Shown here piece after piece: positions 1 through 8,698 of a DNA stretch of 19,778 bases (positions within the stretch are counted from its first letter, which is position 1; every line of letters starts with the position of its first letter). Made by a program: the position numbers and the translations under genes. The stretch comes from Ganoderma boninense. Lineage: Eukaryota > Basidiomycota > Agaricomycetes > Polyporales > Polyporaceae. The stretch is taken from contig PJEW03000047.1 in NCBI GenBank assembly GCA_002900995.3, forward strand, positions 1 to 19,778, in the 5' to 3' direction. The notes under the pieces were generated by a model that was given only the letters and a program-made list of their open reading frames with translations, had not been told where the DNA came from and searched no databases.

Positions 1-134
1 GTCTACTGCGTTGCGACCTGACGGCTGTAGTTTATAGGCCTGAACATACATGCAGACTCGTGGTGGTCGAATGACGTATCAGCTTCATCGTAACGTATCA
101 ATCTATATGTAGGTAAGACAGGATGCCTCTCTAC

Positions 135-140
135 TATAAA
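135..140 (+). promoter_or_regulatory. TATA box upstream of the first candidate gene
   Basis: TATAAA lies about 145 bp upstream of the ATG at 285, in the context CTACTATAAAACAG. Pyrimidine-rich sequence that could hold the transcription start (TTCTCTATCTCCCC) follows about 30 bp downstream. It fits a core promoter for the small spliced ORF at 285-735, or the promoter of the whole DNA transposon if that ORF is its amino-terminal part. Only motif and spacing support it. Confidence 0.4.
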
Positions 141-284
141 ACAGCCTCTGTAAGGTGTGCGTTCTCTATCTCCCCACTGAGCACGACGACTTCGAGACTT
201 TTATCCTGGCAGAGCACTTTTCACTGAAGACCTTCAGTCTGGATCGCGGTTCCTAGTAGTCGATAGCCCGGACTCCGACCCACT

Positions 285-735
285 ATGCCAATGACTGAGG
301 TGATAGATATTGACGACGAGACACTCAACGACGACGAGCCCCCGCCACTGGATCCTTTTTCAGACGACGATTTGATGACCCCCAGTTTGTCTTTATTGGG
401 TCCAATGTCCAGGCGTCGCCGAAGACAGCGACCTCGAGGTTAATCCTGGCTCATTCGATGTGAACCGTGCCGACTATCTTCGTACTGGCCACGCTGAGCG
501 CAGCAACTCCTCCTCTGCCCTGCATCGCCGCCATCATCGGATGACGAGGAGGAATTGTATTTGAAACCCATCCCATCCTCACAGGTTTGCAGCAAAAACA
601 GTGAGGTTCAGTGTTGTCCACTGACTTACTTTTATTTAGGCAAACCATGCGACTCTGCTGGACGAGTCCTGCCTGACGGGGACACCACCACCGCCATTTC
701 CCTCACCTGGGCGTCACCATATACCAGCTAATTAG
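285..735 (+). CDS. Candidate three-exon acidic, proline-rich ORF (possible transposase N-terminus)
   Basis: I do not recognise this protein. Exon 1 (285-438) starts with ATG; it encodes an Asp/Glu-rich stretch and ends in an Arg-rich tail (SRRRRRQRPRG if read unspliced to the TAA at 441). Proposed intron 439-498 (60 bp, GT-AG) leads to exon 2 (499-584), which contains the acidic run SSDDEEELYLK. Intron 585-639 (55 bp, GTTTGC to TTTAG, with a CTGAC branch-point-like motif) leads to exon 3 (640-735), Pro-rich (TPPPPFPSPG), ending at TAG. Phases agree across both introns and give about 111 residues. The second intron is convincing; the acceptor of the first is a choice among several AGs. Acidic/proline-rich leaders are common at the start of fungal transposases and a Plavaka transposase body follows from about 1643, so this may be its detached N-terminus. 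That link is inference. The stop falls inside a palindrome (726-739), which may mark a rearrangement. Confidence 0.4.
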
Positions 736-773
736 CTAGATCACGGAGTGCCTACACGTAGCTAATTAGCTAG
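726..773. repeat. Twin 14-bp palindromic repeats
   Basis: AGCTAATTAGCTAG occurs at 726-739 and again at 760-773, separated by 20 bp. Its core AGCTAATTAGCT is a perfect palindrome. The first copy supplies the stop codon of the ORF ending at 735. It could be a footprint of a past insertion/excision, a duplicated binding site, or chance. Confidence 0.5.
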
Positions 774-1642
774 GCTCGCCCTATTTCCCACCACCCAGCG
801 AATAACCCAGCACCCAGCAGTTCTCTTGAGGACACCGCTGAGTACACCTCCGAGGACTTCCGATGTCCTTCCGGGCTCCTCCCTGGTCCCATCATGCCGG
901 CGCCCCTGCGCCGTTTCGCATAATCCCGCCCCACGCGCACCATCATCGGCTGCCTCGCTTCCCACCACTTGGCGCTGTTGCCTCTGCATGTCTGCTCGCT
1001 GTTGCCCCCAGCGAGCATGCATATCTCCCCCTTCCTGCCGTCGTTTGTGCTGGTTCTTTTTGTATTTCTACTTATGTATGTATGCTTAGTCTGTTAATAG
1101 CAATTATATGGTGACCATCCGTTCCAGTTATGCCTCAGACTAGTCAGATCAATTATAGGATTGTGCAGTCAGTTCTCCACATAATAATATGATGTTACAT
1201 GCATTTTGTTCGCCTTGATAATGTGGTATTAATAAGTCCTCATTCATGAAAATCCAACCACTAGTTGTTGCGGGGTGCATACCCCTTCCTCCTCAAGAAG
1301 GGCTATATATATCTTTGCCATATGTGGTCTGTTTGCCTTCGTTTCTTTTGCGCTCAGTAGATACTAATACACAGAATAGAACTTATATATGTGCCTTGAG
1401 CATATATCGTGTCTAATGGTATAGGAGGTAGATTGATGGTCAGCCACAGGGAGATTGTACCAGCCATATCTCGACCAAATATTCTCTCCCCTCTATGATC
1501 TCTGTACCATTGGAAAGTGCTTGAATACAGCTTTCTAACAATATAAAGATCATAAAATTTCGTCTACTGGAACCTCCATGCTCACCACCCTCTCCTCCTA
1601 CCCCCCTCTCACAGAAGCACCCTCTATATCTCAACCAAATAG
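774..1642. other. Stretch without a supportable gene
   Basis: Positions 774-1040 are C-rich with short open frames on both strands but no recognisable protein. Positions 1080-1440 are AT-rich, with a TATATATAT run near 1304-1312. Positions about 1450-1640 contain pyrimidine-rich text with a GGAAAG...AGCTTTC hairpin whose order of motifs resembles the inner part of the foldback arms near 8100-8280, so a diverged relative of that repeat may lie here. The amino-terminal two-fifths of the Plavaka transposase would be expected in this interval and I could not find it. Confidence 0.4.
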
Positions 1643-2179
1643 GTGCTGTGGCTGTCATCGCCTTTCTCACCATTCCAAAGAGTACATGTTGGATTTTTAG
1701 TACCTCTAATTGTTTAATTGAGGCCAACTTTTGTTGTAGCCAGTAGACAGTATAATGACAGTTCAGCTTTCCGAAAGTTCCGTCAACAGCTCTTCCATTT
1801 GTCCCTGTCCCGAATTCTTTCTTCACTACAATTAGGCATCAAAATGCCGCAAGTCATTCAATGTGGAGATGGCTACTACCGCAAAGTTATATATGGGCTT
1901 GGGCCATACATTGCAGATTATCCCAAGCAGGCACTTCCGACATGCATAGTGCAAGGCTGGTGTCCAATGTAAGTCCATTAATATTTTACAGATCACTGTG
2001 CATGCTTACCTTTCAGCTCAGCTGTACGGCTAGCAACAAGAGCCTTGATGATAGAGTGGGGGTCTTCAACCGTACACGGAACCACACAGAGCACCTTGCA
2101 AGCACCTATGAGCTTGGTCCTCTGTGGGACAACTATGGGCTTGTTGATGATATAGTGGCAAGTCTTTTGTTGTCACATC

Positions 2180-2635
2180 TGTCACAGCCTATCGACTGCA
2201 TCACCAAACAAACAAAAAAAGGGGCTCACTGATGGGGCACACAGGGGGTGGCAATAGAAGGGAAGAGGATGGATTGCCTAGACTAGAAGGCACAGAGGGG
2301 CAGGGGCTGTTAGGCTGCCTACAGTGGGAGGGAGGGAAGAACAGAAGACAGAATCTGAGGTTCTTGATCCCACATCACAGCCCTTTATATATTACATGGG
2401 AACAGCACACAGACCATCAGTTCAGGGCAGGTCCCGGGACCTGTCGTAGGTGAGAGAATGATCTAAGAAGCAGATAAGATAGGGAAAGAGATCAGATAAA
2501 AGGAAGAGATGAGATAAAGGAAAGGGAGATAAGATAAAGGAAAGGGAGATAAGATAAAGGAAAAGATAAGATGAACTGAGAGATAACTTGTCCTGATAAG
2601 ATGCCAGACTAAGCGTGGCGCGAAAAACCGTAACA
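2180..2635 (+). mobile_element. Solo LTR (456 bp) in a Plavaka intron, TSD ACATC
   Basis: It starts TGTCACAGCC and ends AACCGTAACA, i.e. 5'-TG...CA-3', and is flanked by perfect 5-bp duplications ACATC at 2175-2179 and 2636-2640. A TATA-like TTTATATATT at 2384-2393 suggests the plus strand is the sense strand. No internal retroelement sequence remains, as expected after LTR-LTR recombination. Its body does not match the Ty3 LTRs further right, although both families end in CGTAACA, so it belongs to another LTR family. Confidence 0.85.
2480..2575 (+). repeat. Purine-rich 20-bp tandem repeat inside the solo LTR
   Basis: The 20-bp unit AGATAAAGGAAAGGGAGATA is exact at 2512-2531 and 2532-2551. 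A truncated copy starts at 2552 and looser GATAA/GGAAAG copies lie to the left. The tract is almost pure purine on the plus strand. It is a short minisatellite of the LTR. Confidence 0.75.
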
Positions 2636-3862
2636 ACATCTATGATGTCAAATTAATATAATCTACATACAGCCTTTCACTAATGACTTTGACCGGGCCG
2701 ATATTCATGAGCTTATTGCACCGGATCTTTTTCATCAACTGATCAAGGGGACATTCAAGGATCACTTCGTGACTTGGGTAGAGCAATATTTGAAATGTGA
2801 ACATGGAGAAGCAGCAGATGCAGAGTTAATAGCAGAAATTGATCGCCGGTAAGATAATATAATATCATAAAACCAGTTGAAGCACTTGGAAACTCATACT
2901 ACTCTCTGGCTCAGTATTGCTGTAGTGCCGCCATTTTCTGCCTTGTGCCACTTTTATGAAGGACGAGGTTTCAAACAGTGGACTGGAGATGATTCAAAAG
3001 CTCTAATGAAGGTAAATTTATTTCTCTTCATGTTTAAAACATTGTTGAATTTTATGTGTCTCTAGATATACCTGCCAGCGATCGATGGTCTAGTTCCTCA
3101 GGAAATGACTCTCACAATCCAAGCCTTTCTCAAATTTTGCTACTTAGCCAGACGCAATGTCCACACCAGCAGCACACAGGATCAGATGGAAAACTCACTT
3201 TGCAGATTCCGGCAGCATCGAGAAATCTTTCACGAGACTGGAGTCCGTGCAGATGGGTTTTCACTTCCTCGACAGCACTCTCTTAAACAGTACATCGACT
3301 AGATCTGGAATTTTGGGGTGCCGAATGGTTTATCTTCCTCAATCACGGAGTCAAAACACATCAAGGCTGTGAAGGAACCATGGTGTTGTTCAAACTGCTT
3401 TGATGCACTTGATCAGATGCTCCTCACCAATCAAAGACTTGACAAGTTGGCTACTGCACAGGTAGACTTCTCAGCTCATGGAATGCTAGCAGGAACATGT
3501 CTTTTTGCGGCTCGGTCTGCTCTAAATTGTGCGTGTTTAATTCAGCCTGTTTCGATTCTTAATTAACTTTATTGGAACTTGTTCTAGTACCTGAGGTGAA
3601 TGTACGGTCAATTGGTGCTCCAAAAAAGATGCACGTACATTCTCGAGCTCCTGGTCATCTGGTTGGTGAAGACCATGACGGGATTGTAGATGGGCCAACG
3701 GTCCTTGCATATATAACCATGGCTCTCACTCCACGTACATCATTTATATACAGGCAACATAGCTTCCTATGTACTTAGTCTTTCTTTTTATCTAGAACGC
3801 CAACACTCAAAGAATGTTGACAACTTGAGCCGAGAGTTAAACATTCCCAACTTTTGCAACTA

Positions 3863-5020
3863 CATCAGCAAAAGCGCAAGATTCAGGTAACCGCTGGTGG
3901 TGGGGACATACGTGGGCAGATATGATAAGATCAACACCTTATCTGGCCGGTCGGGGCCAGCCTGGTATAGAAATGGTTGGTGGCGGTGAACTTCACCTTC
4001 TCTGGCCAGCACTCACCAGACTGGTGACCATCTGGCTGTTGTGATCCCTCTCTGGTACCTCTCAGGTCACGCTCTCTGGCTCTGCGGAAACCATCTGGCG
4101 CTCCTGTAAACCTGCCATTCAAACTCCGATATATCATTTTTGTCTCCTTTGAGAATCGCTCTCAACCCTAGACTCGGGTTACTCCCCGTCAGACGCTGCC
4201 CTACCTGCTCGTTGCAAGCTCGTGTCAAGGCAGCACAACATCGCTACGACACCACCCGAGACCCTCCGGCACATTGATAGAGGTCGCGAGGTTCATTCCG
4301 ACGGTTCTCCGTCGCACTTCAGCATAAATTTGCCCCTTGTCAACTTCTGCTCTTTGCGCCTCTCCCCTCCTCTGTCCTCGAGAGCACTCTTCATTCATGC
4401 GAGGTACGTCATTTGTAGGTGAGCGTCAAGTCTTGAACCTGTTCTAGCTGTCCCCAAGGGTACGTTTTTCATGCCCTTAGATCGAGACTAGCAAGGTGCA
4501 TCTTTGTGGTGTTCAAATGGTCGCCGTGCGTGATCCAACGGCAACACTGTCTTTCTCGCAGCACAGGTATGTCAGTTCCATCCTTTCCTCTATCTTTCCC
4601 CTTCAATCCCTCGTGTATTACAACCCCGTGACTATTCCTTTCTAAGTCCTTGTGGCTTACATCCAATGTACTATAATTATTGGTGGCTCACGCTGCCTGG
4701 AAATTAGAAATATATCTTGCAGTTTAGCCTATCTATCGTGCGAGAACGAACCCCCAGGACCCCGGAAAACCAACAATTAACAGCATCCCAAAACGAGAAT
4801 CGTACCAGCGGCAACAGTTGTGCAGGTCCGCGATCGCCAGACTCACCAGAGATCACCAGCCTGGTCGAGATCGCCCATGCTGGTGAATCTTATATGGTTT
4901 TGGAGATCGTGGACCTGCAGAGGTCCTGCATGTCACCCGTATAGGTGAAATCTGGCTAGCCTGGTGAGTCTGGTCACCCAAAGATAAGTGGGCTGCCAGC
5001 CGGATGCACTTTTGCTGATG
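3863..5020. mobile_element. TIR element (1158 bp) with TA target duplication, inserted in the Plavaka exon
   Basis: The left end reads CATCAGCAAAAGCGCA after TA (3861-3862). The right end is its reverse complement with one mismatch, TGCACTTTTGCTGATG, followed by TA (5021-5022). Deleting 3863-5022 rejoins the Plavaka codons exactly (NFCNY on the left, ICRFLFHQLNPDSE on the right) in frame, which proves the insertion borders. TA duplications are characteristic of the Tc1/mariner superfamily. No transposase is visible inside: open frames are short and unrelated to known families, so this is a non-autonomous copy. Inside, 4837-4973 has its own 13-bp inverted ends (CCAGACTCACCAG / CTGGTGAGTCTGG), and a related palindrome TCACCAGACTGGTGA lies near 4012-4026, so a smaller element or subterminal repeats may be present. 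Confidence 0.8.
4837..4973. repeat. Small inverted-repeat unit (137 bp) inside the TA-flanked element
   Basis: CCAGACTCACCAG at 4837-4849 is matched by its exact reverse complement CTGGTGAGTCTGG at 4961-4973. The same words recur near 4011-4030. No target duplication is clear. It could be a nested MITE or a hairpin belonging to the larger element. Confidence 0.45.
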
Positions 5021-5539
5021 TACATCTGCCGATTCCTCTTTCACCAGCTAAACCCCGACAGCGAGCTTTCCGGGGCCTCTCTTGAACTCACTCAGTGCCT
5101 GCCATTTGACAACTCTCCAATCACGGTATTCTACTCTGCCAGTGCCACATTCTATGCCCCAAGTGACCCGTCCGGCATTGGTGGGATGCACCGCGAGTTT
5201 ATTTGTGCTACTTCACACTGGTGCAATGGACCACCACACTTTGACTGTGTCTTTATCAATCGATGTAACGATGCTCCAGGGTTGCTAGGCATGGACGTTG
5301 CTTGTGTTCGTCTGTTCTTCTCCTTCAAGTATCGCGAGGAGATTTATCAGTGTGCAGTGGTCTACTGGTACTGGCACACTGATGACAAGCCTGATAAAGA
5401 CACTGGTCTTTGGGTGGTAGAACCAGCATATCTTCCTCGCTCTAGGGGGGCTGAGTGCATTCCCATGCTTTTAGTGGTCCATATACATACCATTATCCGG
5501 GCAGCCCATTTAATTGGCGTAAGCATTAGAGACCGGGTT

Positions 5540-5999
5540 TGTTACGACTGGCTGTCGAGTAAGATCAGGGAGGAGGCTTACGAGATGAGCAAGGGCGTCG
5601 ATGAGCACTTGTGCAGCGAGAGCGGAGCAGGGCTCGACAGTCAGGCTGGAGACAAGATGTATTGAGCGAGTAACTAACGAGCGAGAATACAGTGAGGCTT
5701 ACCTGGAGACAAGAGGTCAAAACTGAGGTCTCCAGGTAGCGAAGTACAGGTCTTATATACATGTAACGGACAATGGGAACCGGGGACAATAGGTAACTAT
5801 GGACACAGGAATCAGTGGAAGGACAATGGTATGTAGTACAATGACGACGGGAACAATGGGTGACAGGAGTTATTGTACTGCGAGAACAAGGGACGGGTTT
5901 GCTAAACAACGGAGGACAATAAGGACGACACGGGAGGCAAACAGTCCAAAAAGGGAAAGAGAGACGCCGGGGTAGGCGCCGAGCGTGCCGTTCATGACA
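5540..5999 (-). repeat. 3' LTR of the Ty3 element
   Basis: 460 bp; on the minus strand it begins TGTCATGAAC and ends CAGTCGTAACA. Promoter landmarks are intact: TATATAAG (5759 down to 5752) and, 35 bp below it, AGTTTTGACCT (5724 down to 5714), the presumed RNA start and self-primer. Open frames across it are incidental and recur in every LTR copy. Confidence 0.93.
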
Positions 6000-6000
6000 A

Positions 6001-6012
6001 TACCCCCCTCCT
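6001..6012 (-). promoter_or_regulatory. Polypurine tract of the Ty3 element
   Basis: Read on the minus strand, AGGAGGGGGGTAT lies directly before the TGTCATG start of the 3' LTR (position 6000 is the last spacer base). A purine run touching the 3' LTR is the normal plus-strand primer of LTR retrotransposons. Confidence 0.8.
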
Positions 6013-6025
6013 AAGGATCGTGTCC

Positions 6026-7315
6026 TCACGATCGAGTCTTCTTGTTGAGAGGGCCAGGAGCGTCGGGATGTGTCGAATGAAACTTTTGCAGCACTTTTGG
6101 CGCATTTGCTAGATCCGACACGTCTTCCCAGCTATCGTGTTCAGGGCCCCAGCCCTTCCAGTGAACAAGATACTGCAGTTTCTTCCACCGCCCATACCGA
6201 CGCGACTCTAACACTTCCTCTACTTCGTATTCTTCCTCTCCTTCCACTTCAAGAGCTGCAGGTTCTGGGGGATGCCGACCGGGAAGTTGGCTTTCTTTGT
6301 GCGGGTGTAGGAGTGTCACATGGAACACCGGGTGGAGCCCCATGTCTTTGGGGAGCTTGAGCTCGTAAGCCAAGTTGCCCACCTTGCGCTTGACAGGGTA
6401 CGGGCCAGCGTACCGGTCCACCAGCTTCCGAGAGACTCCTGGGACACGGAAGTTCCTCGTGTCGAGCCACACCTTCTGACCCTCCTTGAACTCTGGAGCA
6501 GCGGAGACATAGCGATCGTAGTACTCCTTCATCCGCTCTGCTGCCAGGGTTAAGGCTGAGGTCGCATCCTCCCTTGCCTGCCGCAACTCCTCTCTTCGTT
6601 CATCCGCCGTAGGCACCGTGGTGGATAGCATTGGAACGTGGAACTGAGGTTCATAGCCGTACATGAGGTAAAACGGCGAGTACCCTGTGGATGAATGTAC
6701 GCGCGAGTTAAAGCAGTACTCTGCTGTTGGTAGCCACTTGACCCAATCGTCGCGGCGCCTTGAGCAGTACATCCGTAGGTACGCCTCTATCTCCTGGTTC
6801 CATCGTTCCAACTGTCCATCCGTCTGTGGGTGGTAGGCTGTGGATAACGCGCTTTCTATGTCGAGGCCTTTAAGGATTGCACGGAAGAGCTTGCTAGAGA
6901 ACTGGGGCCCCCGATCAGAGATGATCTTTCGCGGGAGTCCATGTAGACGGAACCATTCTCTAATGAAGTTGTCTGCGGTCCCTTCAGTGTCGATCTCCTC
7001 GGTGCATGGAATAAGGTGAATCATCTTTCCATGCTGATCAGCAATAAGCTGGAGCGCGTTGTATCCGTCCACCTCCGGCAGTCCAGTGATGAAGTCACAG
7101 GTAACTACTTGGCCTGGGCCGTCCGGGATCTCGTTGGGTTGAAGAGGACCATGTGGCTTCGCATGTGAAGTCTTGCCACGGCGACAAGTGTCGCAGGTCT
7201 CAACGTAATCCTTAATGAACTTTGCCATGCCCGGCCACCAGTAGTTCCGTGTAACCAACTCTACCGTCTTTGCCTGGCCAGGGTGTCCGGCAGGCGGGAG
7301 GTCATGGCACAAGCT
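6026..7315 (-). pseudogene. Ty3/gypsy integrase with C-terminal chromodomain (pol 3' remnant)
   Basis: The open frame gives about 429 residues up to a TGA only 26 bp from the 3' LTR. Numbering from the TTG codon at 7312: an HHCC zinc finger at about 3-43 (H3, H10, C40, C43; YWWPGM between), then the catalytic core with D73, D133 and E169 (a D-35-E spacing; SDRGPQFSS and YHPQTDGQLERWNQ contexts), then a GPY/F-like region (DRYAGPYPV), and a chromodomain at about 361-412 (YLVHWKGWGPEHDSWE). Integrase inserts cDNA into chromosomes; the chromodomain reads histone marks and steers insertion, the defining trait of chromoviruses. All catalytic residues are present, but protease, RT and RNase H upstream are missing: the frame starts abruptly at the edge of the foldback (7315). 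No start codon of its own is expected, as integrase is normally cut from a Gag-Pol polyprotein. Confidence 0.9.
7312..7315. repeat. AGCT at the left edge of the foldback (possible TSD)
   Basis: AGCT at 7312-7315 precedes the left arm and AGCT at 9696-9699 follows the right arm, so they can be read as a 4-bp target duplication. AGCT is its own reverse complement, so it could equally be the outermost bases of the inverted repeat or a microhomology at a rearrangement joint. Confidence 0.5.
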
Positions 7316-8311
7316 GTGGTAAGGATAATGTATTATTTACCGGAGATAGCCTGGCACTGCAATGCAATATAAACCGACTCTGCTCGTAATGTAATACGAA
7401 GCCCCGGGATAATGCCCGGAGTTCCCTAATATAGTAGGCAGCCTCCGGAGGGCCTGTTATCAGTGCCCGGGCTGGCGCTTTTTTGCTTATCAGCTTAGAT
7501 AAGGCCCCGGGGGCTTATCTGCCATCACTCCGGGGCTTCCCCCATCAATACTCACCTCCCATCAGCCACCCGGGCTCCTCCTGCCCTGCCACTGCCCAAT
7601 ATGGAAGGTGCTTGGGTGCCTGCACCTGGGCACCTTCCCCTTGCTATATCTCCCTCAATTCTGGACCGTTTTCCATGATCTTAGGTGCGTTCTGATCGCG
7701 TTTTCAAGGCGCTTCTAACGCGCCTAATGCGCTGGTGTAATATGGTATACTAACATATACATACAGGTACCTTTGGTCGCTCTAGGCGCCAGTAAATGGG
7801 CCATAGCTCGGGCAGTTTTGGACGGAATAGGACGATCTTGGGCGCGTTTTGCTCGCGTTAACAACGCGCACAGAACGAGCCCAAGATCGTCCGATTCTGT
7901 CCAGCCGTTCCTCCGGTACATATACCCCTTCCTCCTCAGGAACAGGGTATTGGTATCTCAGGAACGGCTGAACCGTTTGGGACGCTCTTTGGTGCGTTTG
8001 GTAGGTACTGTATAGTGGTATCTGGCCGCACCATTTGTTTGGAGGTATCTATCCTACAAAATATACTACAATGCGATCAGTTGGCAGCCCCACCACCCTT
8101 GTATCCCCATAACTCAGCAACCGCTTGACGGATTTTTTTGCCCGTCATACCGCTGGAAAGCTGCTGCTCACAGCTTTCCAACGAGCCCAAGAACGTCCCG
8201 ATACGATCACTGGAGCCTTCGGAGTGCCTACCTCCTCCTCCTGCTCCCCTCCCCACCACTGTTTAGCCCATATCTTGGGCATGCCTTGACGGAATCATGT
8301 TGTTCTTTTTG
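7316..8311 (+). repeat. Left arm of the foldback
   Basis: 996 bp, the reverse complement of 8699-9695. A roughly 19-bp word, GGACGNTCTTGGGCNCGTT with variations, recurs in both directions within the arm (near 7679, 7831, 7877-7895, 7980 and 8184-8203), often as stem halves of local hairpins. Confidence 0.9.
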
Positions 8312-8698
8312 CGTTGCCTACTACTAGCTAACCGCTACCTTTGTACAATGTATGGCACTTATCAGGCATCTGGATCCAATGTCATTCCCTTATCAGTGTT
8401 CACAAGAATACTCCCCTGTCGACGTTTTTGTAGCCTCCTGATAGTGAGAGTATATACACAGCTGACTAGCCACAATTCACAGCTTTCCAACGCAAAAAAA
8501 AACCAAACAGAACGGACAACAACCTGAGGAGATATTGATTGATGATTGTTGACAGCCTTACTGCAGCTGTGCTAGCCTTCGGAAATGGATGCCACAGTCT
8601 TGCACCGGGCCAAGGCACCTTCATTGGAGTGTATTGTACATATCTTGATATAAGTGAACTGTTCTGTGCATAGAGGACTGACTACATAGCACACAACA
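8312..8698. other. Spacer (loop) of the foldback
   Basis: 387 bp of AT-rich unique sequence between the arms. It includes CACAGCTTTCCAACG (8479-8493), which echoes a word in the arms (near 8168-8182), so part of the spacer may be a diverged arm relative. No gene is supported. Confidence 0.7.

Larger units (their letters stand above)
2158..2672 (+). other. GC-AG intron of the Plavaka gene, swollen by a solo LTR
   Basis: Upstream coding ends at GTG (2155-2157) and resumes at CCT (2673) with the correct Plavaka reading (IVPFTND). The intron opens with GCAAGT and ends in TACATACAG. Removing the 456-bp LTR and one TSD copy leaves 54 bp, the same size as its sister introns (53-66 bp). GC-AG introns with a strong AAGT context are a known minor class, but a mutated GT is equally possible in a pseudogene. 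Confidence 0.65.

Noticed and set aside
1..130. Window start as the terminal inverted repeat of the Plavaka element
   Set aside because: No inverted counterpart was found near 11900-12300 or elsewhere in the window, so the element ends cannot be placed.
1266..1373. A TGTTG...ACA unit with a TATATATA box that might be a tiny LTR
   Set aside because: Flanks CTAGT and GAATA do not form a target duplication, and 108 bp is too short without a second copy to compare.
1440..1826. 128-codon minus-strand frame
   Set aside because: Its upper half is antisense to a Plavaka exon and intron (1643-1826); no recognisable protein.
2480..2575. Tandem repeat as a CRISPR-like array
   Set aside because: The copies are contiguous without spacers and lie inside an LTR of a eukaryotic genome; it is a minisatellite.
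5565..6029. Long minus-strand frame across the 3' LTR, repeated at 11345-11791 and, in the opposite direction, at 12387-12731
   Set aside because: All three lie inside LTR copies and their similarity follows from LTR homology; no domain is present and the older LTR at 14108 does not keep the frame.
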